Source: Paralithodes platypus
Taxonomy: Eukaryota > Arthropoda > Malacostraca > Decapoda > Lithodidae
Assembly: GCA_032716605.1 (NCBI GenBank)
Contig: CM064505.1
Coordinates: 45,955,495 to 46,019,494, forward strand
Length of the DNA stretch: 64,000 nucleotides
Direction of reading: 5' to 3'
The notes under the pieces were generated by a model. The model was given only the letters and a program-made list of their open reading frames with translations. It was not told the DNA's origin and ran no database searches. Shown here one piece after another: positions 36,501-39,060 of this stretch. Position numbers and translations under genes: made by a program. Within the stretch, counting starts at the first letter, position 1, and each line of letters starts with the position of its first letter.

Positions 36501-37188
36501 CGCTCCTTGACTGACTACTGTAGGACTTTAAGCCAATCAATTAACCCGTCCAGCCCCGGCTAGTTTTGTAATGTTTGTTCACCAGAACCCGGCCGGTTTT
36601 CAAAAAATGGTTTTATTCCAGAAACAATAGCGAATGGGTTAGGAATGAAGGAAAAACCACGAAAAACTGCTCAAAAAGCTTAAAAAATGGTCCTACAGAG
36701 CCCCCGAAAACATATTTTACAAGAGTAAAAAATTGAAGGCAATTACCCCAAAAAACCAGGTTGTTGCGCGCTCACGCGCACGCACGTGGACTTTGAGAGT
36801 TTTCAACCATCGGCACGGTTGCGTGGGATACGTACACAGTTCCCATACAAATCTGAGCCCTCTTGAGTGGCTACACCTGAGGTTACGGTCGGCGCAATTA
36901 GGGTGATGCGCCAGGCGCGTCTCTGGGGCTGTGCGTTACATACATCGCCGACGCGTCAGACGCGTCGCTGGGGCTGTACGGGTTAAGCAGTTATGCTGAA
37001 TGGATGAACTTCGAACAGCATTAAAGCAAATAAGTATACTCAATTATATGAACTTTTTTGTGCTTTCCCAGGAGGAGTATGGGTATGACACAGACTTCAA
37101 CTTTGCCCACGAGACCAACAGCCAAGAGGAAGGTTCGTGTGTCAGACGGGACGAGCACGACGTGTGTGTCGAGTGGACCGAGGATTGA
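790..37188 (+). CDS. Large lipid transfer protein, apolipophorin-like (C-terminal 1868 residues, 35 exons)
   Basis: This is the 3' part of a secreted large lipid transfer protein; such proteins scaffold circulating lipoprotein particles in haemolymph. Thirty-five exons chain with canonical GT/AG ends and compatible phases at every junction, giving 1869 codons including the stop once one extra G in exon 12 is discounted. Seen in order: beta-rich sequence (residues 1-826), a long helical region (827-1180), a vWD domain (about 1266-1425) with hallmarks HFMTFDG and GLLGLYNYEPNDD, a C8-like cysteine cluster (to about 1515), a vWA-like fold (about 1520-1715) and a tail with RGD. Many Asn-X-Ser/Thr sequons fit secretion. 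Insect apolipophorins are roughly 3300 residues, so the N-terminal lipid-binding module should lie upstream. The RGD and architecture suggest the decapod dLp/HDL-BGBP precursor; that assignment is inference. Membership of the LLTP family is much surer. Confidence 0.9.
1558..1740 (+). repeat. CTCGAG-type dispersed repeat
   Basis: This starts with a TATG microsatellite and ACTCAGGCACATACCCC, followed by GGTGGCCGACTCGAGACAG. The same block recurs in both orientations at about 7979, 11388, 14197, 14577, 18296, 18651, 25273, 37515 and 42283. It is always next to a tetranucleotide tract, so it is probably the 3' end of a retroelement with a microsatellite tail. Confidence 0.75.
2524..2728 (+). CDS. 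LLTP exon 2 (residues 83-151)
   Basis: The acceptor is TTTTTGCAG and the donor is GTAAAT at 2729. The first base completes an Asp codon left open by exon 1. The peptide (GELSLSLQWPRLDP, then ITLDLTQSRYSF) is amphipathic beta-strand sequence. It ends in phase 0. Confidence 0.9.
3098..3211 (+). repeat. Dispersed repeat ending TTTTGCAAGTTTTACATTA
   Basis: This carries the shared order CCACATA, ATTTTGATAAGTTCTTTTG, GTCGTCCC, GTTTG and TTTTGCAAGTTTTACATT. Other copies lie at about 10690-10885, 19925, 20037, 22120, 26703 and 31060, with reversed copies at 11195, 21793 and 40710. Longer copies are about 180 bp. No coding sequence or class is recognised. Confidence 0.7.
3605..3819 (+). CDS. LLTP exon 3 (residues 152-223)
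   Basis: The acceptor is CACCCTCTTAG and the donor is GTATGA at 3820. Repeated strands such as LNLTGTLDWKRG and DGHLTFDLPMVEGW fit LLTP beta-sheet sequence; NLTG is a sequon. It leaves in phase 2 with AA, completed to Lys by exon 4. Confidence 0.9.
4374..4515 (+). CDS. LLTP exon 4 (residues 223-270)
   Basis: The acceptor is the weak, purine-rich GGAACACAACAG and the donor is GTACTC at 4516. The start was chosen because it is the only AG keeping the phase left by exon 3. It encodes SDLTTITGNILGQGFP and TVTSSLKWDSQPL, continuing the beta-strand pattern. Confidence 0.82.
4660..4825 (+). mobile_element. tRNA-derived SINE copy
   Basis: This contains a polymerase III-like A box (TGGTGTAATGCTTGG) and B box (GGTTTGAATCCCGG) about 45 bp apart, then CTTTCATTAATTTCATT. 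Related copies are at 6990-7165 and 28200-28335 in the same orientation and 16722-16850, 23288-23425 and 34368-34432 reversed. It directly abuts the LINE fragment that follows. Confidence 0.75.
4826..6043 (+). mobile_element. 5'-truncated LINE with reverse transcriptase and inserted zinc-finger segment
   Basis: An open stretch of 338 codons shows reverse transcriptase motifs: GVHQGSVLSPLLF, the catalytic FYADDLVL and CYLGDTISAGGG. Between the last two lies an insert with paired Cys/His (CAVCGKG, CSICRCWVHHG), a PHD-like finger. The frame stops at 5842, but the expected C-terminal tail (GGPRKTW, then AALNRVAWNAAIR) continues in another frame to a TGA at 5983, so there is one frameshift. The copy ends in a (TATG)n tail. 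The 5' part, including any endonuclease, is missing. It is a dead copy inside the LLTP intron; its clade is not assigned. Confidence 0.88.
6136..6333 (+). CDS. LLTP exon 5 (residues 271-336)
   Basis: The acceptor is CTTCCCCAG and the donor is GTTGGT at 6334. It encodes VGYEGDYQLEWPRWNETST and later NFQIITRHTKGKPI, with one NETS sequon. It is in phase 0 at both ends. Confidence 0.9.
6602..6805 (+). CDS. LLTP exon 6 (residues 337-404)
   Basis: The acceptor is CTCTTTTCAG and the donor is GTGGGT at 6806. It encodes beta-rich sequence such as TYIPFTFKVKADRVTLILA and ends with KSQTEVE. It is in phase 0 at both ends, separated from exon 5 by only 268 bp. Confidence 0.9.
6990..7165 (+). mobile_element. 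tRNA-derived SINE copy
   Basis: This is the same family as the copy at 4660, with TGGTGTAATGGTTGGAGCG and a degraded B box (GATTTGAATGCTGG) followed by CTTTCATTAATTTCATTT. It is on the + strand in the intron after exon 6. Confidence 0.72.
7296..7705 (-). mobile_element. SINE with (AAC)n tail, flanked by 13-bp target-site duplication
   Basis: On the + strand it begins with GTT repeats and CCCCAAGCTGCCTGGCCG and ends with GACCAGCCCATCACC, so it runs on the minus strand with an AAC tail. The direct repeat TGTTATATTATGT lies at 7283-7295 and again at 7706-7718, marking a clean insertion. A nearly identical copy is at 52091-52508. Open frames inside it are incidental. Confidence 0.85.
7801..7906 (+). 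CDS. LLTP exon 7 (residues 405-440)
   Basis: The acceptor is GTTGATGCAG and the donor is GTAATA at 7907. It encodes TVRTLELYDLDIASRRITLN with an NFTR sequon and a basic SRRH stretch. It leaves in phase 1. Confidence 0.88.
7979..8070 (+). repeat. CTCGAG-type repeat with poly(T) insert
   Basis: This is ACTCAGGCCCATTCCCC, a run of about 18 T, then GGGGGTGGCCGACTCGAG and AGAGCCCGAACAG. It is the same family as the copy at 1558 and is preceded by (TATG)n and TATA repeats. Confidence 0.7.
8465..8601 (+). CDS. LLTP exon 8 (residues 440-485)
   Basis: The acceptor is CCTCCCCCCAG and the donor is GTAAGA at 8602. The first two bases complete a Val codon. It encodes NALDREIILDAGYDITPG and NIEFDINWRDVSR. 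It leaves in phase 0. Confidence 0.9.
9267..9403 (+). CDS. LLTP exon 9 (residues 486-531)
   Basis: The acceptor is TTGTCCTCTAG and the donor is GTCAGT at 9404. It encodes TLKGKFSQPFRTVLLDGYYK followed by an NLTA sequon. It leaves in phase 2 with AG, completed to Ser by exon 10. Confidence 0.9.
9527..9737. mobile_element. MITE family A, full length (211 bp)
   Basis: The termini are AGCTGGTATCACAC and its near complement GTGTGATAACGGCT. TTA occurs immediately outside each end (9524-9526 and 9738-9740), as expected for a 3-bp target duplication. It has the same length as the copy at 32422-32632. It has no coding capacity. Confidence 0.85.
10238..10343 (+). CDS. LLTP exon 10 (residues 531-566)
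   Basis: The acceptor is TTTTCTGTGATTAG and the donor is GTAACA at 10344. It encodes SGAEEAVGKLQW and then GQRDRRHHKGYVSLSH. The RDRR stretch resembles a furin-type site, but no cleavage can be claimed from sequence alone. It ends in phase 0. Confidence 0.87.
10440..10700 (-). mobile_element. Decayed SINE and MITE A fragments
   Basis: A reversed tRNA-SINE fragment (TACTCCAAGGACTCGAGCCTAGG, written here as two overlapping motifs TACTCCAAGGACTCGAG and GAGCCTAGGATACTCAC) runs into sequence ending AAAAGCGTTTGTGTGACATTGCCTTA-like, i.e. the end of a family A MITE at about 10670-10696. Both are degraded. Confidence 0.5.
11388..11565 (+). repeat. CTCGAG-type repeat, long copy
   Basis: This is preceded by (TGTA)n; it carries ACTCAGGCACATACCCC, GGGGGTGGCCGACACGAGAC, ATTCTCAGGATCCGG and ends with ACAAGGGGAGGAGGATTCCT. 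The reversed copy at 25273-25445 has the same order, so the repeat unit is at least 175 bp. Confidence 0.75.
11619..11833. mobile_element. MITE family C (TAGTCTATTCATTA termini)
   Basis: The left end GTAGTCTATTCATTATAAG and the right end CTTGTAATGAATAGACTA are inverted repeats of about 19 bp. Related elements are at 31396-31767 (interrupted), 43998-44204 and 61575-61799. There is no open reading frame. Confidence 0.8.
11907..12288. mobile_element. Foldback MITE family B with TTAA ends
   Basis: The element runs from TTAAGGGAGCC to TGACTCCCCTTAA. Unlike the other copies it holds two opposed copies of the family core: CCTGGCGAGCGGTAGCGAGC at 12027 and its complement GCTCGCTATCGCTCGCCAGG at 12143, with arms matching over roughly 130 bp. 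Its right end is 33 bp before exon 11. Confidence 0.85.
12321..12514 (+). CDS. LLTP exon 11 (residues 567-631)
   Basis: The acceptor is TATCCAAACAG, with a poor pyrimidine tract, just downstream of the TTAA element; the donor is GTAGGT at 12515. It encodes DIMIGGELRQNHEEFLVVEA and DLDLQLLVTADPESPQYS. It leaves in phase 2. Confidence 0.88.
13010..13682. mobile_element. Non-autonomous DNA transposon with about 50-bp terminal inverted repeats
   Basis: Left and right ends match in inverted orientation for about 50 bp, including GACGAGTCGGTGCCCGAGTC. The flanks TTCTTAAG (13002-13009) and TTCTTAAA (13683-13690) are a candidate 8-bp target duplication with one mismatch. The interior is filled with degenerate ACTCGTGTTGACTC repeats. 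No transposase is encoded. Confidence 0.87.
13871..14019 (+). CDS. LLTP exon 12 (residues 631-680), apparent 1-bp frameshift
   Basis: The acceptor is GTTCCCCTCAG and the donor is GTGAGG at 14020. From the incoming phase it reads LTVQTNGTLSVGRG, then runs into a stop; the continuation DFLYMKPDGDTNTAKIVSNL is in another frame. Dropping one G from the GGGG at 13911-13914 joins them and restores the phase needed by every later exon. Either the assembly has a homopolymer error or this allele is broken. No intron can explain it, since the shift occurs within a few bases. Confidence 0.78.
14197..14260 (-). repeat. CTCGAG-type repeat fragments
   Basis: GGGCTCTGTCTCGAGTCGGC and CACCCCCAG are followed by GGTGCCAGAGTATATAC. 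Further short copies in the same orientation lie at 14577-14605, 18296-18365 and 18651-18715, each with a poly(A) run after CACCCCCAG-like sequence. Confidence 0.65.
14852..15338. mobile_element. Probable TTAA-ended MITE
   Basis: The element begins TTAACCCCTAACTGTCGGCG and ends CGCTAATCTAGTGTTAA. It shares the internal GGAAAGCTCT block with the reversed sequence near 20665. A 75-codon frame within it is not supported as a gene. Confidence 0.6.
15448..15667 (+). CDS. LLTP exon 13 (residues 681-754)
   Basis: The acceptor is GTTCTCACCAG and the donor is GTAAGT at 15668. It encodes alternating strands such as KLKVVDMVVEVQEDPQGSW and NNIVTITFDNLLSNDTS, including an NDTS sequon. It leaves in phase 1. 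Confidence 0.9.
16276..16493 (+). CDS. LLTP exon 14 (residues 754-826)
   Basis: The acceptor is TGCTTTCAG and the donor is GTACGG at 16494. The first two bases complete a Tyr codon. It encodes EQVVIEGGMEDQRHTRFSV and ends RPEIKYEIM. A decayed copy of its 3' end lies about 420 bp downstream. Confidence 0.9.
16722..16850 (-). mobile_element. tRNA-derived SINE copy, reversed
   Basis: This contains CACCAACCAACTTCACCTC, ATTAATGAAATCAACAAAT, ACTCGAACCTAGGATACTC and TTACGCTATCAAGACAG, the complement of the family head at 28200. It lies between exon 14 and the remnant of its 3' end. Confidence 0.78.
16854..16920 (+). pseudogene. Decayed duplicate of exon 14 3' end
   Basis: The translation in the exon frame reads NSRLLTS, a stop, then LNRKPVMKYEIMV, closely matching NSRLVTSKLNWRPEIKYEIM of exon 14, and it is followed by GT at the corresponding place. 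The in-frame stop and missing acceptor mean it cannot serve as a normal exon. It follows the reversed SINE directly. Confidence 0.82.
16946..17030 (-). repeat. (GTT)n tract plus SINE tail fragment
   Basis: About 18 GTT units are followed by CCTAAGCTGCCTGGCC, the tail of the AAC-type SINE found complete at 7296. Similar tail pieces lie at 8258-8300 and 22497-22545. Confidence 0.7.
17882..18045 (+). CDS. LLTP exon 15 (residues 827-881)
   Basis: The acceptor is GTTAATATCTAG and the donor is GTATGC at 18046. Here the protein changes from strands to helices: YDLRQSLEDWLLVHLATAG and ILADLVQHLKPILHHSK. It leaves in phase 2. Confidence 0.9.
18831..18962 (+). CDS. LLTP exon 16 (residues 881-925)
   Basis: The acceptor is CACCCATTGCAG and the donor is GTGAGT at 18963. 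It encodes helical sequence with NES and NST sequons (NESGEFVADMWQLYNSINST). Phase 2 at both junctions. Confidence 0.9.
19680..19740 (+). repeat. SINE tail fragment with (ACT)n
   Basis: GGGGCTGTTCGGCTAGGCAG, then a CTACTACTACT tail, is the sense-strand version of the tail shared with the AAC-type SINE. It ends about 20 bp before exon 17. Confidence 0.65.
19760..19865 (+). CDS. LLTP exon 17 (residues 925-960)
   Basis: The acceptor is TTTTAATGGACAG, with CTTTTCTTTT as pyrimidine tract, and the donor is GTAAGT at 19866. It encodes a charged helix (FQRLKAKMASGESSGQ, SQIVQKLQSFIRELLS). It ends in phase 0. Confidence 0.88.
20295..20366 (+). CDS. LLTP exon 18 (residues 961-984)
   Basis: This is the smallest exon, 24 codons. 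The acceptor is CCCCCAATATATAG and the donor is GTAATT at 20367. It encodes LKSKFQELFRAFTDMYDQ, an amphipathic helix. It is in phase 0 at both ends, so it could be skipped without changing frame. Confidence 0.87.
20565..20845. mobile_element. Probable TTAA-ended MITE
   Basis: This runs from TTAACACCCAACTGCGGAC to GGTACAGAACGGGTTAA; the ends are imperfect inverted repeats and the inside holds AGAGCTTTCCAATGACACC, shared with 14852-15338. Another TTAA end (GTACAAAAGGGGTTAAG) lies at 21103, so the insertion structure is composite. Confidence 0.55.
21598..21772 (+). CDS. LLTP exon 19 (residues 985-1043)
   Basis: The acceptor is TTTCCCGTGCAG and the donor is GTAGGT at 21773. It encodes a long amphipathic helical stretch (FAKRLYLRARESIQGF, RLGEWFTTKWRAVYNNYK). 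It leaves in phase 1. Confidence 0.9.
22120..22292 (+). repeat. Dispersed TTTTACATTATAAT repeat, long copy
   Basis: This begins around ATGTAGTAATGTAGGCTACA, passes through AAGCGTTGTTTCCACATAGC and ends TTTTGCAAGTTTTACATTAT. The reversed copy at about 40710-40880 has the same order, defining a unit of roughly 170 bp. Confidence 0.72.
22588..22662 (+). repeat. tRNA-like sequence (SINE head or tRNA relic)
   Basis: GTAGCTCGATTGGTAGAGCG resembles a D arm/A box, CTGCTAA an anticodon loop (GCT), and GACGGTTCGAGCC a T arm/B box. The 5' GGAGCCG does not pair with the 3' TCGGGCC, so a functional tRNA is unlikely; a SINE head is more probable. Confidence 0.6.
23068..23256 (+). CDS. LLTP exon 20 (residues 1043-1106)
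   Basis: The acceptor is CCTCCCTCAAG and the donor is GTAGGG at 23257. Two bases complete a Gly codon. It encodes helical sequence rich in Lys/Glu (LATYLESIYKDFSEKSKREN, YYTIVVEKLKSGVRIAL). Phase 1 at both junctions. Confidence 0.9.
23288..23425 (-). mobile_element. tRNA-derived SINE copy, reversed
   Basis: This is nearly the same as the copy at 16722: CCAACCAACTTTACTTC, GAAATCAACAAATACATG, AGGACTCGATCCTAGGA and ACGCTATCAAGACAGTT. A partial copy is at 34368-34432. Confidence 0.78.
23850..24480 (+). mobile_element. Degraded LINE C-terminal fragment
   Basis: The translation shows a post-catalytic LINE pattern: SCKYLASVDEV, then SVIISTLMYWIEAWTLL, SFLRSACGVTWRDRQ, then after in-frame stops RNTLRWLGHVE and GWEEGCQLTEDRGAWRR. 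The last motif recurs on the minus strand at 60447-60632 as GWEEGRRLTEDRGAWGR, so both belong to one family. A (CTAT)n tract follows at 24512-24552. Confidence 0.82.
24626..24674 (+). pseudogene. Decayed duplicate of exon 21 5' part
   Basis: CACCCTTCATGCAAGACTGG and AGTGAAGGAATGGTAGAC match CACCCTTTGTACAGGACTGG and GGTGAAGGCGTGGCAGAC of exon 21, about 110 bp upstream of the real one. There is no splice acceptor in front and indels break the frame. Confidence 0.65.
24734..24846 (+). CDS. LLTP exon 21 (residues 1106-1143)
   Basis: The acceptor is CTCCCATGTGCAG and the donor is a weak GTCATT at 24847. It encodes VQDWGGELVKAWQTLMEF and RVRAAVVAAVNK, helical. It ends in phase 0, and the phase match to exon 22 supports the unusual donor. 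Confidence 0.83.
25273..25445 (-). repeat. CTCGAG-type repeat, reversed long copy
   Basis: On the + strand: TCCTCCTCCTTGTATAATTC, GACCCTGAGAATAAGAAC, TTCGGGCTCTGTCTCATGGC and GGCATGTGCCTGAGTATATA. This is the complement of 11388-11565. Confidence 0.75.
25540..25655 (+). CDS. LLTP exon 22 (residues 1144-1182)
   Basis: The acceptor is TTACCCCCCAACAG and the donor is GTACGT at 25656. It encodes FVWMVRYVDIRGHVMDTMVF and HGWTIFSQTGVDASQK. It leaves in phase 2; exon 23 completes Lys. Confidence 0.88.
25991..26102 (+). CDS. LLTP exon 23 (residues 1182-1219)
   Basis: The acceptor is CATTCGTCAG and the donor is GTATGT at 26103. YFKFTPEMGEVELVQKLPLD resembles the segment before the vWD domain in apolipophorins and vitellogenins. 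It ends in phase 0. A (CATA)n tract starts 10 bp into the intron. Confidence 0.9.
26113..26258. repeat. (CATA)n microsatellites
   Basis: There is an almost pure run of about 15 CATA units at 26114-26173 and a second, shorter one at 26217-26256. Open frames of HTYIHTYI type on both strands come from the repeat and are not genes. Confidence 0.9.
26566..26704 (+). CDS. LLTP exon 24 (residues 1220-1266)
   Basis: The acceptor is CACGGACTCTTAG and the donor is GTTTGT at 26705. It encodes YKQVTWIRDLFVSPSNTSF and MKFWHKMIKFHFNPTHLIPP, ending at the proline-rich lead into the vWD domain. The donor lies inside a copy of the dispersed TTTGCAAGTTTTACATTAT repeat (26703-26736). It leaves in phase 1. Confidence 0.87.
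27045..27247 (+). CDS. LLTP exon 25 (residues 1266-1333), start of vWD domain
   Basis: The acceptor is TTTGTTCGTGCAG and the donor is GTTAGT at 27248. It encodes TGYMIGEQHFMTFDGRPLDF and GRCQHLLVADMIGG, the diagnostic vWD opening (HF-TFDG then a cysteine followed by a hydrophobic strand and D). It ends in phase 0. Confidence 0.95.
27315..27640 (+). mobile_element. LINE C-terminal fragment (CR1-like tail)
   Basis: The translation across one frame change gives THFVIEW then VNEWNALPQYVVDSESIREF and ESNLDKAWGRQDLKFDYK, the usual C-terminal pattern (EWN-LP, then a helix with LD) of CR1-like LINE proteins. It ends before a (TGTA)n tract and a CTCGAG-type fragment at about 27668-27715. Confidence 0.8.
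28023..28173 (+). CDS. LLTP exon 26 (residues 1334-1384), vWD domain
   Basis: The acceptor is TTTTACTCCTCAG and the donor is GTAAGG at 28174. It encodes VMVNGRSTELPVQVASAHIH and HSFHVTWNLAQDVLSITLHG, the middle strands of the vWD fold. It leaves in phase 1. Confidence 0.92.
28200..28335 (+). mobile_element. tRNA-derived SINE copy
   Basis: This contains TTGTAGCTCAATGGATAAATG (A-box region; written as TTGTAGCTCAATGGATAA) and a B box CTAGGTTTGAATCCCTGG, then GTTGATTTCATTAATTGAG. It starts 27 bp after exon 26. Confidence 0.8.
28578..28822 (+). CDS. LLTP exon 27 (residues 1384-1465), vWD end and C8-like start
   Basis: The acceptor is TTATCCTCAG and the donor is GTGAGT at 28823. It encodes GLLGLYNYEPNDDLSLPNG, the conserved vWD closing motif, then cysteines in VSPRGCDS, SACSRIFQSKG and KRCFFE that begin a C8-like module. 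It ends in phase 0. Confidence 0.95.
28935..29225 (+). mobile_element. LINE 3' end with (TTCTTATG)n tail
   Basis: A short coding relic FKKKLDKHMDEKGWV is followed by two imperfect copies of GGGCCAATCAGCGCTCTGCAG-type sequence (GGCCAATC plus CTGCAGAC) and a tail of TTCTTATG units at 29190-29222. This is the 3' end of a CR1-like LINE. Confidence 0.7.
29895..30048 (+). repeat. Short retroelement-like segment with (AAC)n tail
   Basis: CGACCTCCTCCCCCGCTGTC through GGGGAAGTGCGGCACCAGGG ends in CTACAACAAGAACAACAAC. The AAC tail suggests a SINE end; no second copy is recognised in the window. It stops about 20 bp before exon 28. Confidence 0.5.
30067..30206 (+). CDS. LLTP exon 28 (residues 1466-1512), C8-like module
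   Basis: The acceptor is TGTATCTCCCCAG and the donor is GTGAGT at 30207. Cysteines in LDMCSVDYHH, PQDTCTSATAY, MEACSANSI and PDYCVQ follow the C8 spacing that usually comes after vWD domains. It leaves in phase 2. Confidence 0.92.
30780..31001 (+). CDS. LLTP exon 29 (residues 1512-1586), vWA-like fold
   Basis: The acceptor is TCTATTCCCCAG and the donor is GTACTT at 31002. It encodes a buried strand STDVVILVEARE followed by a helix FSHFINIMNEELEGAG, the first strand and helix of a vWA-like fold. The DxSxS metal motif is absent. It leaves in phase 2. Confidence 0.92.
31057..31158 (+). repeat. Dispersed TTTTACATTATAAT repeat copy
   Basis: CCACATAGCGATTTTGATTAG, GTGTCGTCCCAATTTTGG and GCAAGTTTTACATTATAATC match the family at 3098 and 22120. 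It separates exon 29 from a remnant of the exon 29 3' end. Confidence 0.75.
31159..31212 (+). pseudogene. Decayed duplicate of exon 29 3' end
   Basis: CATGAATGAGGAAGTGGAGG and GGGGATTTCTTCTGTTGGGC match CATGAATGAGGAATTGGAGG and AGGGATCCATTCTGTCAGGT of exon 29. The frame gives MNEEVEVVGISSVG, close to MNEELEGAGIHSVR. It has no acceptor of its own and begins right after the repeat copy. Confidence 0.82.
31396..31767. mobile_element. MITE family C copy, interrupted
   Basis: The ends CTATACTCTGTTCCAAGTA and CTATTTGGAACAGGATAGAG are inverted repeats as in the 43998 copy. About 150 bp of extra sequence (roughly 31585-31735) separates the core from the right end. Confidence 0.65.
31787..32001. mobile_element. 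TTAA-ended MITE (family D)
   Basis: The left end TTAACTCCTTCTGTAGCGG and the right end CGCCGGTACAGAAGAGGTTAA are inverted repeats, and inside there are opposed blocks CTATTAGACAATTTTGTTC and CATAAAATCGTCTAAGTG. The right end is 40 bp before exon 30. Relatives: about 51308, 51877 and 54238. Confidence 0.72.
32042..32163 (+). CDS. LLTP exon 30 (residues 1586-1627), vWA-like fold
   Basis: The acceptor is CATTATGTGTGTAG and the donor is GTCAGT at 32164. YTLVAYGGEEPYARPVVATV is the second core strand and loop of a vWA-like fold, followed by FTDAAHIHRALDHVTFG, the next helix. It leaves in phase 1. Confidence 0.9.
32422..32632. mobile_element. MITE family A, full length (211 bp)
   Basis: The ends AGCCGGTATCACAC and GTGTGATACCGGCT are perfect inverted repeats continuing into AAGCGTTTT / AAAAGCTCT. 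TAA flanks both ends (32419-32421 and 32633-32635). Confidence 0.9.
32779..32948. mobile_element. MITE family B, internally deleted copy
   Basis: The element runs from TTAAGGGGCAG to ACCCTTAA. It contains TCTCCCTCATGTTTAGC and the repeated TTTTAAGACCTTTCG-type blocks but lacks the CTGGCGAGCGATAGCGAGC core of longer copies. Confidence 0.75.
33112..33260 (+). CDS. LLTP exon 31 (residues 1627-1676), vWA-like fold
   Basis: The acceptor is TATATTTTGTTAG and the donor is GTTAGT at 33261. It encodes a helix YDAFLAFAFAARLNYRAG and a strand VTITYIHFPCESC, fitting the later part of a vWA-like fold. A CTCGAG-type repeat start (CTATCTATTTACTCAGGCCC) lies within 80 bp upstream. Confidence 0.9.
33682..33793 (+). 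CDS. LLTP exon 32 (residues 1677-1714)
   Basis: The acceptor is GTTTTTTATTAG and the donor is GTAAGA at 33794. It encodes YHILLEYSVTLHVFNPEPFK, likely the last strand of the vWA-like fold, then a basic linker. The Met at its start is internal. It leaves in phase 1. Confidence 0.88.
34563..34697 (+). CDS. LLTP exon 33 (residues 1714-1759), RGD motif
   Basis: The acceptor is GCTTCCCCCACAG and the donor is GTGAGC at 34698. It encodes KDARRPLRGDPVLRRQIP: an Arg-Gly-Asp tripeptide between two basic pairs. Decapod HDL-BGBP proteins are reported to carry RGD integrin-binding motifs, so this supports that assignment. Phase 1 at both junctions. Confidence 0.9.
35294..35508 (+). CDS. LLTP exon 34 (residues 1759-1830)
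   Basis: The acceptor is CTGTCATTTCCAG and the donor is GTGAGT at 35509. It encodes RIRKNVKRLAAVFGKRVALT (basic helix) and a cysteine cluster KRCICTPNTPDG, VECDNWG; an NGT sequon spans the exon 33/34 junction. It ends in phase 0. A G-rich stretch follows in the intron (35515-35640). Confidence 0.9.
36541..36985. mobile_element. TTAA-ended inverted-repeat element in last intron
   Basis: The ends TTAACCCGTCCAGCCCC and GGGGCTGTACGGGTTAA are inverted repeats with one mismatch over 17 bp. The interior is unusually CpG-rich for this window near the right end (GACGCGTCAGACGCGTCGCT). It ends 87 bp before exon 35. Confidence 0.85.
37072..37188 (+). CDS. LLTP exon 35, C-terminus and stop (residues 1831-1868)
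   Basis: The acceptor is TTGTGCTTTCCCAG. It encodes EEYGYDTDFNFAHETNSQEE and SCVRRDEHDVCVEWTED, then TGA at 37186-37188. Two cysteines and an acidic end suggest a small disulfide-closed tail. Confidence 0.92.
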   Translation, partial: EEYGYDTDFNFAHETNSQEEGSCVRRDEHDVCVEWTED

Positions 37189-37536
37189 CCTGTTATCTAG
37201 TCTATAGTTTACAATTTTAAGAAAAGGTAACGCAAGTAAAAAAAATTGTATATTTTAGTAAAGTAGTAAAAAAAAGGAATTGTCACTTAGATATGTAGGG
37301 AGTTAATTTATGTAGTCTGTAGTCCCTAACACACATCAGAGAAAAGGTTATGAGAGCTGTTAATAAGAAGTTATAGTTATTAGAGAAGTAGGGAGGCATA
37401 AATTTAAGTGTAATCTATTCACTCTAATTATATTAAGTTTTTAAAAGGAAAACAATAGTCTGAAGGAAATCCTAGCTTTTAGGTAGGTATGAAGACTATA
37501 TATATATCTATCTATCTATTTGCTCGAGCCCATGCC

Positions 37537-37574
<38 letters not shown>

Positions 37575-39060
37575 GAGGGTGGCCTGAATAGGGGAAAAAA
37601 ATTAACAAAAACAAAAACAAAGTCACACACATCTAGGTAGGAAGACAAAAGGTAAAAATATAGGCTATTGACACACTAATACACATATAATTAACAAGAC
37701 TTACATAGGTAGGACTGATAATTGATCTTAATCTGTAATGTTTATGCAAATAAATTTAATAATAAAATCGGTAAATGCAATTAACTAGTTCTTTGATAGC
37801 TACTGAATTTATATTGTTAAGGAAATTATGTGTTCTTTTGTCATATTTATGACTAGATAATTTATATAAATGATAAGTATATGCATATGTGATTACGATA
37901 TATGCTTTGTATATACTGATAGACATTTTTAATAAATTATTAAAATAAAAAATAAAAACTAATGAATACAGACATTTTTAATCAATTATTAAAATAAAAA
38001 AATAAAAACGGTAATGAATACATTTTATGCATCTGTGCTAAATATATACTGTACTATAATTTATAAAGAAATTAAATTTACAATGAAAAATACCAATATG
38101 TATTCAAGGTAACTAATATCTATTCATTATTATATACCGGTATAAATATTATATATTTTTTTTATTTCTGCAATATTTCTACCAAGGTGCTAAGGAAAGC
38201 AATATCTTTATACATATAGGCTACTGACAATATACTTTTCCATGAGTCCTGTCATTAGTTTTGAACAAAACCTAAACATATTTTGATTGTCACCGATTGT
38301 AAAACTATTTTTATAATTCATCATCTTGTCTTTTTCAAACTGTTTCCTAATTTATAATATATTTTAGCTCATTTGTCAATCTAATTTGTTATCCATTTCA
38401 TTGACAAGTTGTCTTTCAAGGTTGCCTCAAGTGCCTACATACATACATACATACATACAGGAAAGAGACAAAGCAATACATTTGATAGGTCAAATGTCTT
38501 AAAGCACGGAGGGGGACATAGGAATCAGTAAGTGGTGAGGAAGGGAACTGTAGTAAGAAGGAGAGAGTCTGGGCTTGTCCCAACATGATACTGCATCAGG
38601 TTTTGTCGAAAGAATGCTTTTTTCAGCATACAAAGGATGGACATAGCATAATAGTGCCTTACATAATATATATATCTACAGTACAGTACTGAGATGTAGC
38701 AAGTTTGTTTTACTGTCATATCATTAATTAATTACTCTCTCATTAGGTAATATCATACAATATATAACCTTATGCCTGATTTACCCGATGTTGTAGGCCT
38801 CCTTTCCTTTTTTAGAAGCACAGTAGATTGTAGAACATATTGATATGCACCTGTAATCTAACCTGTAACCTTTTTTATTATAATAAAATGTAAAATGAAC
38901 AGTTGGTGGGGGTTTGTATTTTGTTAATGTAATACTATGTGTAGCAATATTAGTTTGTTATTGTAGTGTTTTGTAGCACTTGTGTGTAATTATTTGATGG
39001 TATAGCCTACTGTACTTACATTTTGTAATAAAATGTGTTTCATACTAACACCTTTAATTA
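37189..39060 (+). other. 3'UTR and downstream flank with candidate poly(A) signals
   Basis: This is an AT-rich sequence without coding potential. AATAAA hexamers occur at 37749, 37931, 38882 and 39027; which one is used cannot be told. A CTCGAG-type repeat with a run of about 32 T sits at 37515-37600, and a short (CATA)n at 38440-38459. Confidence 0.6.
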
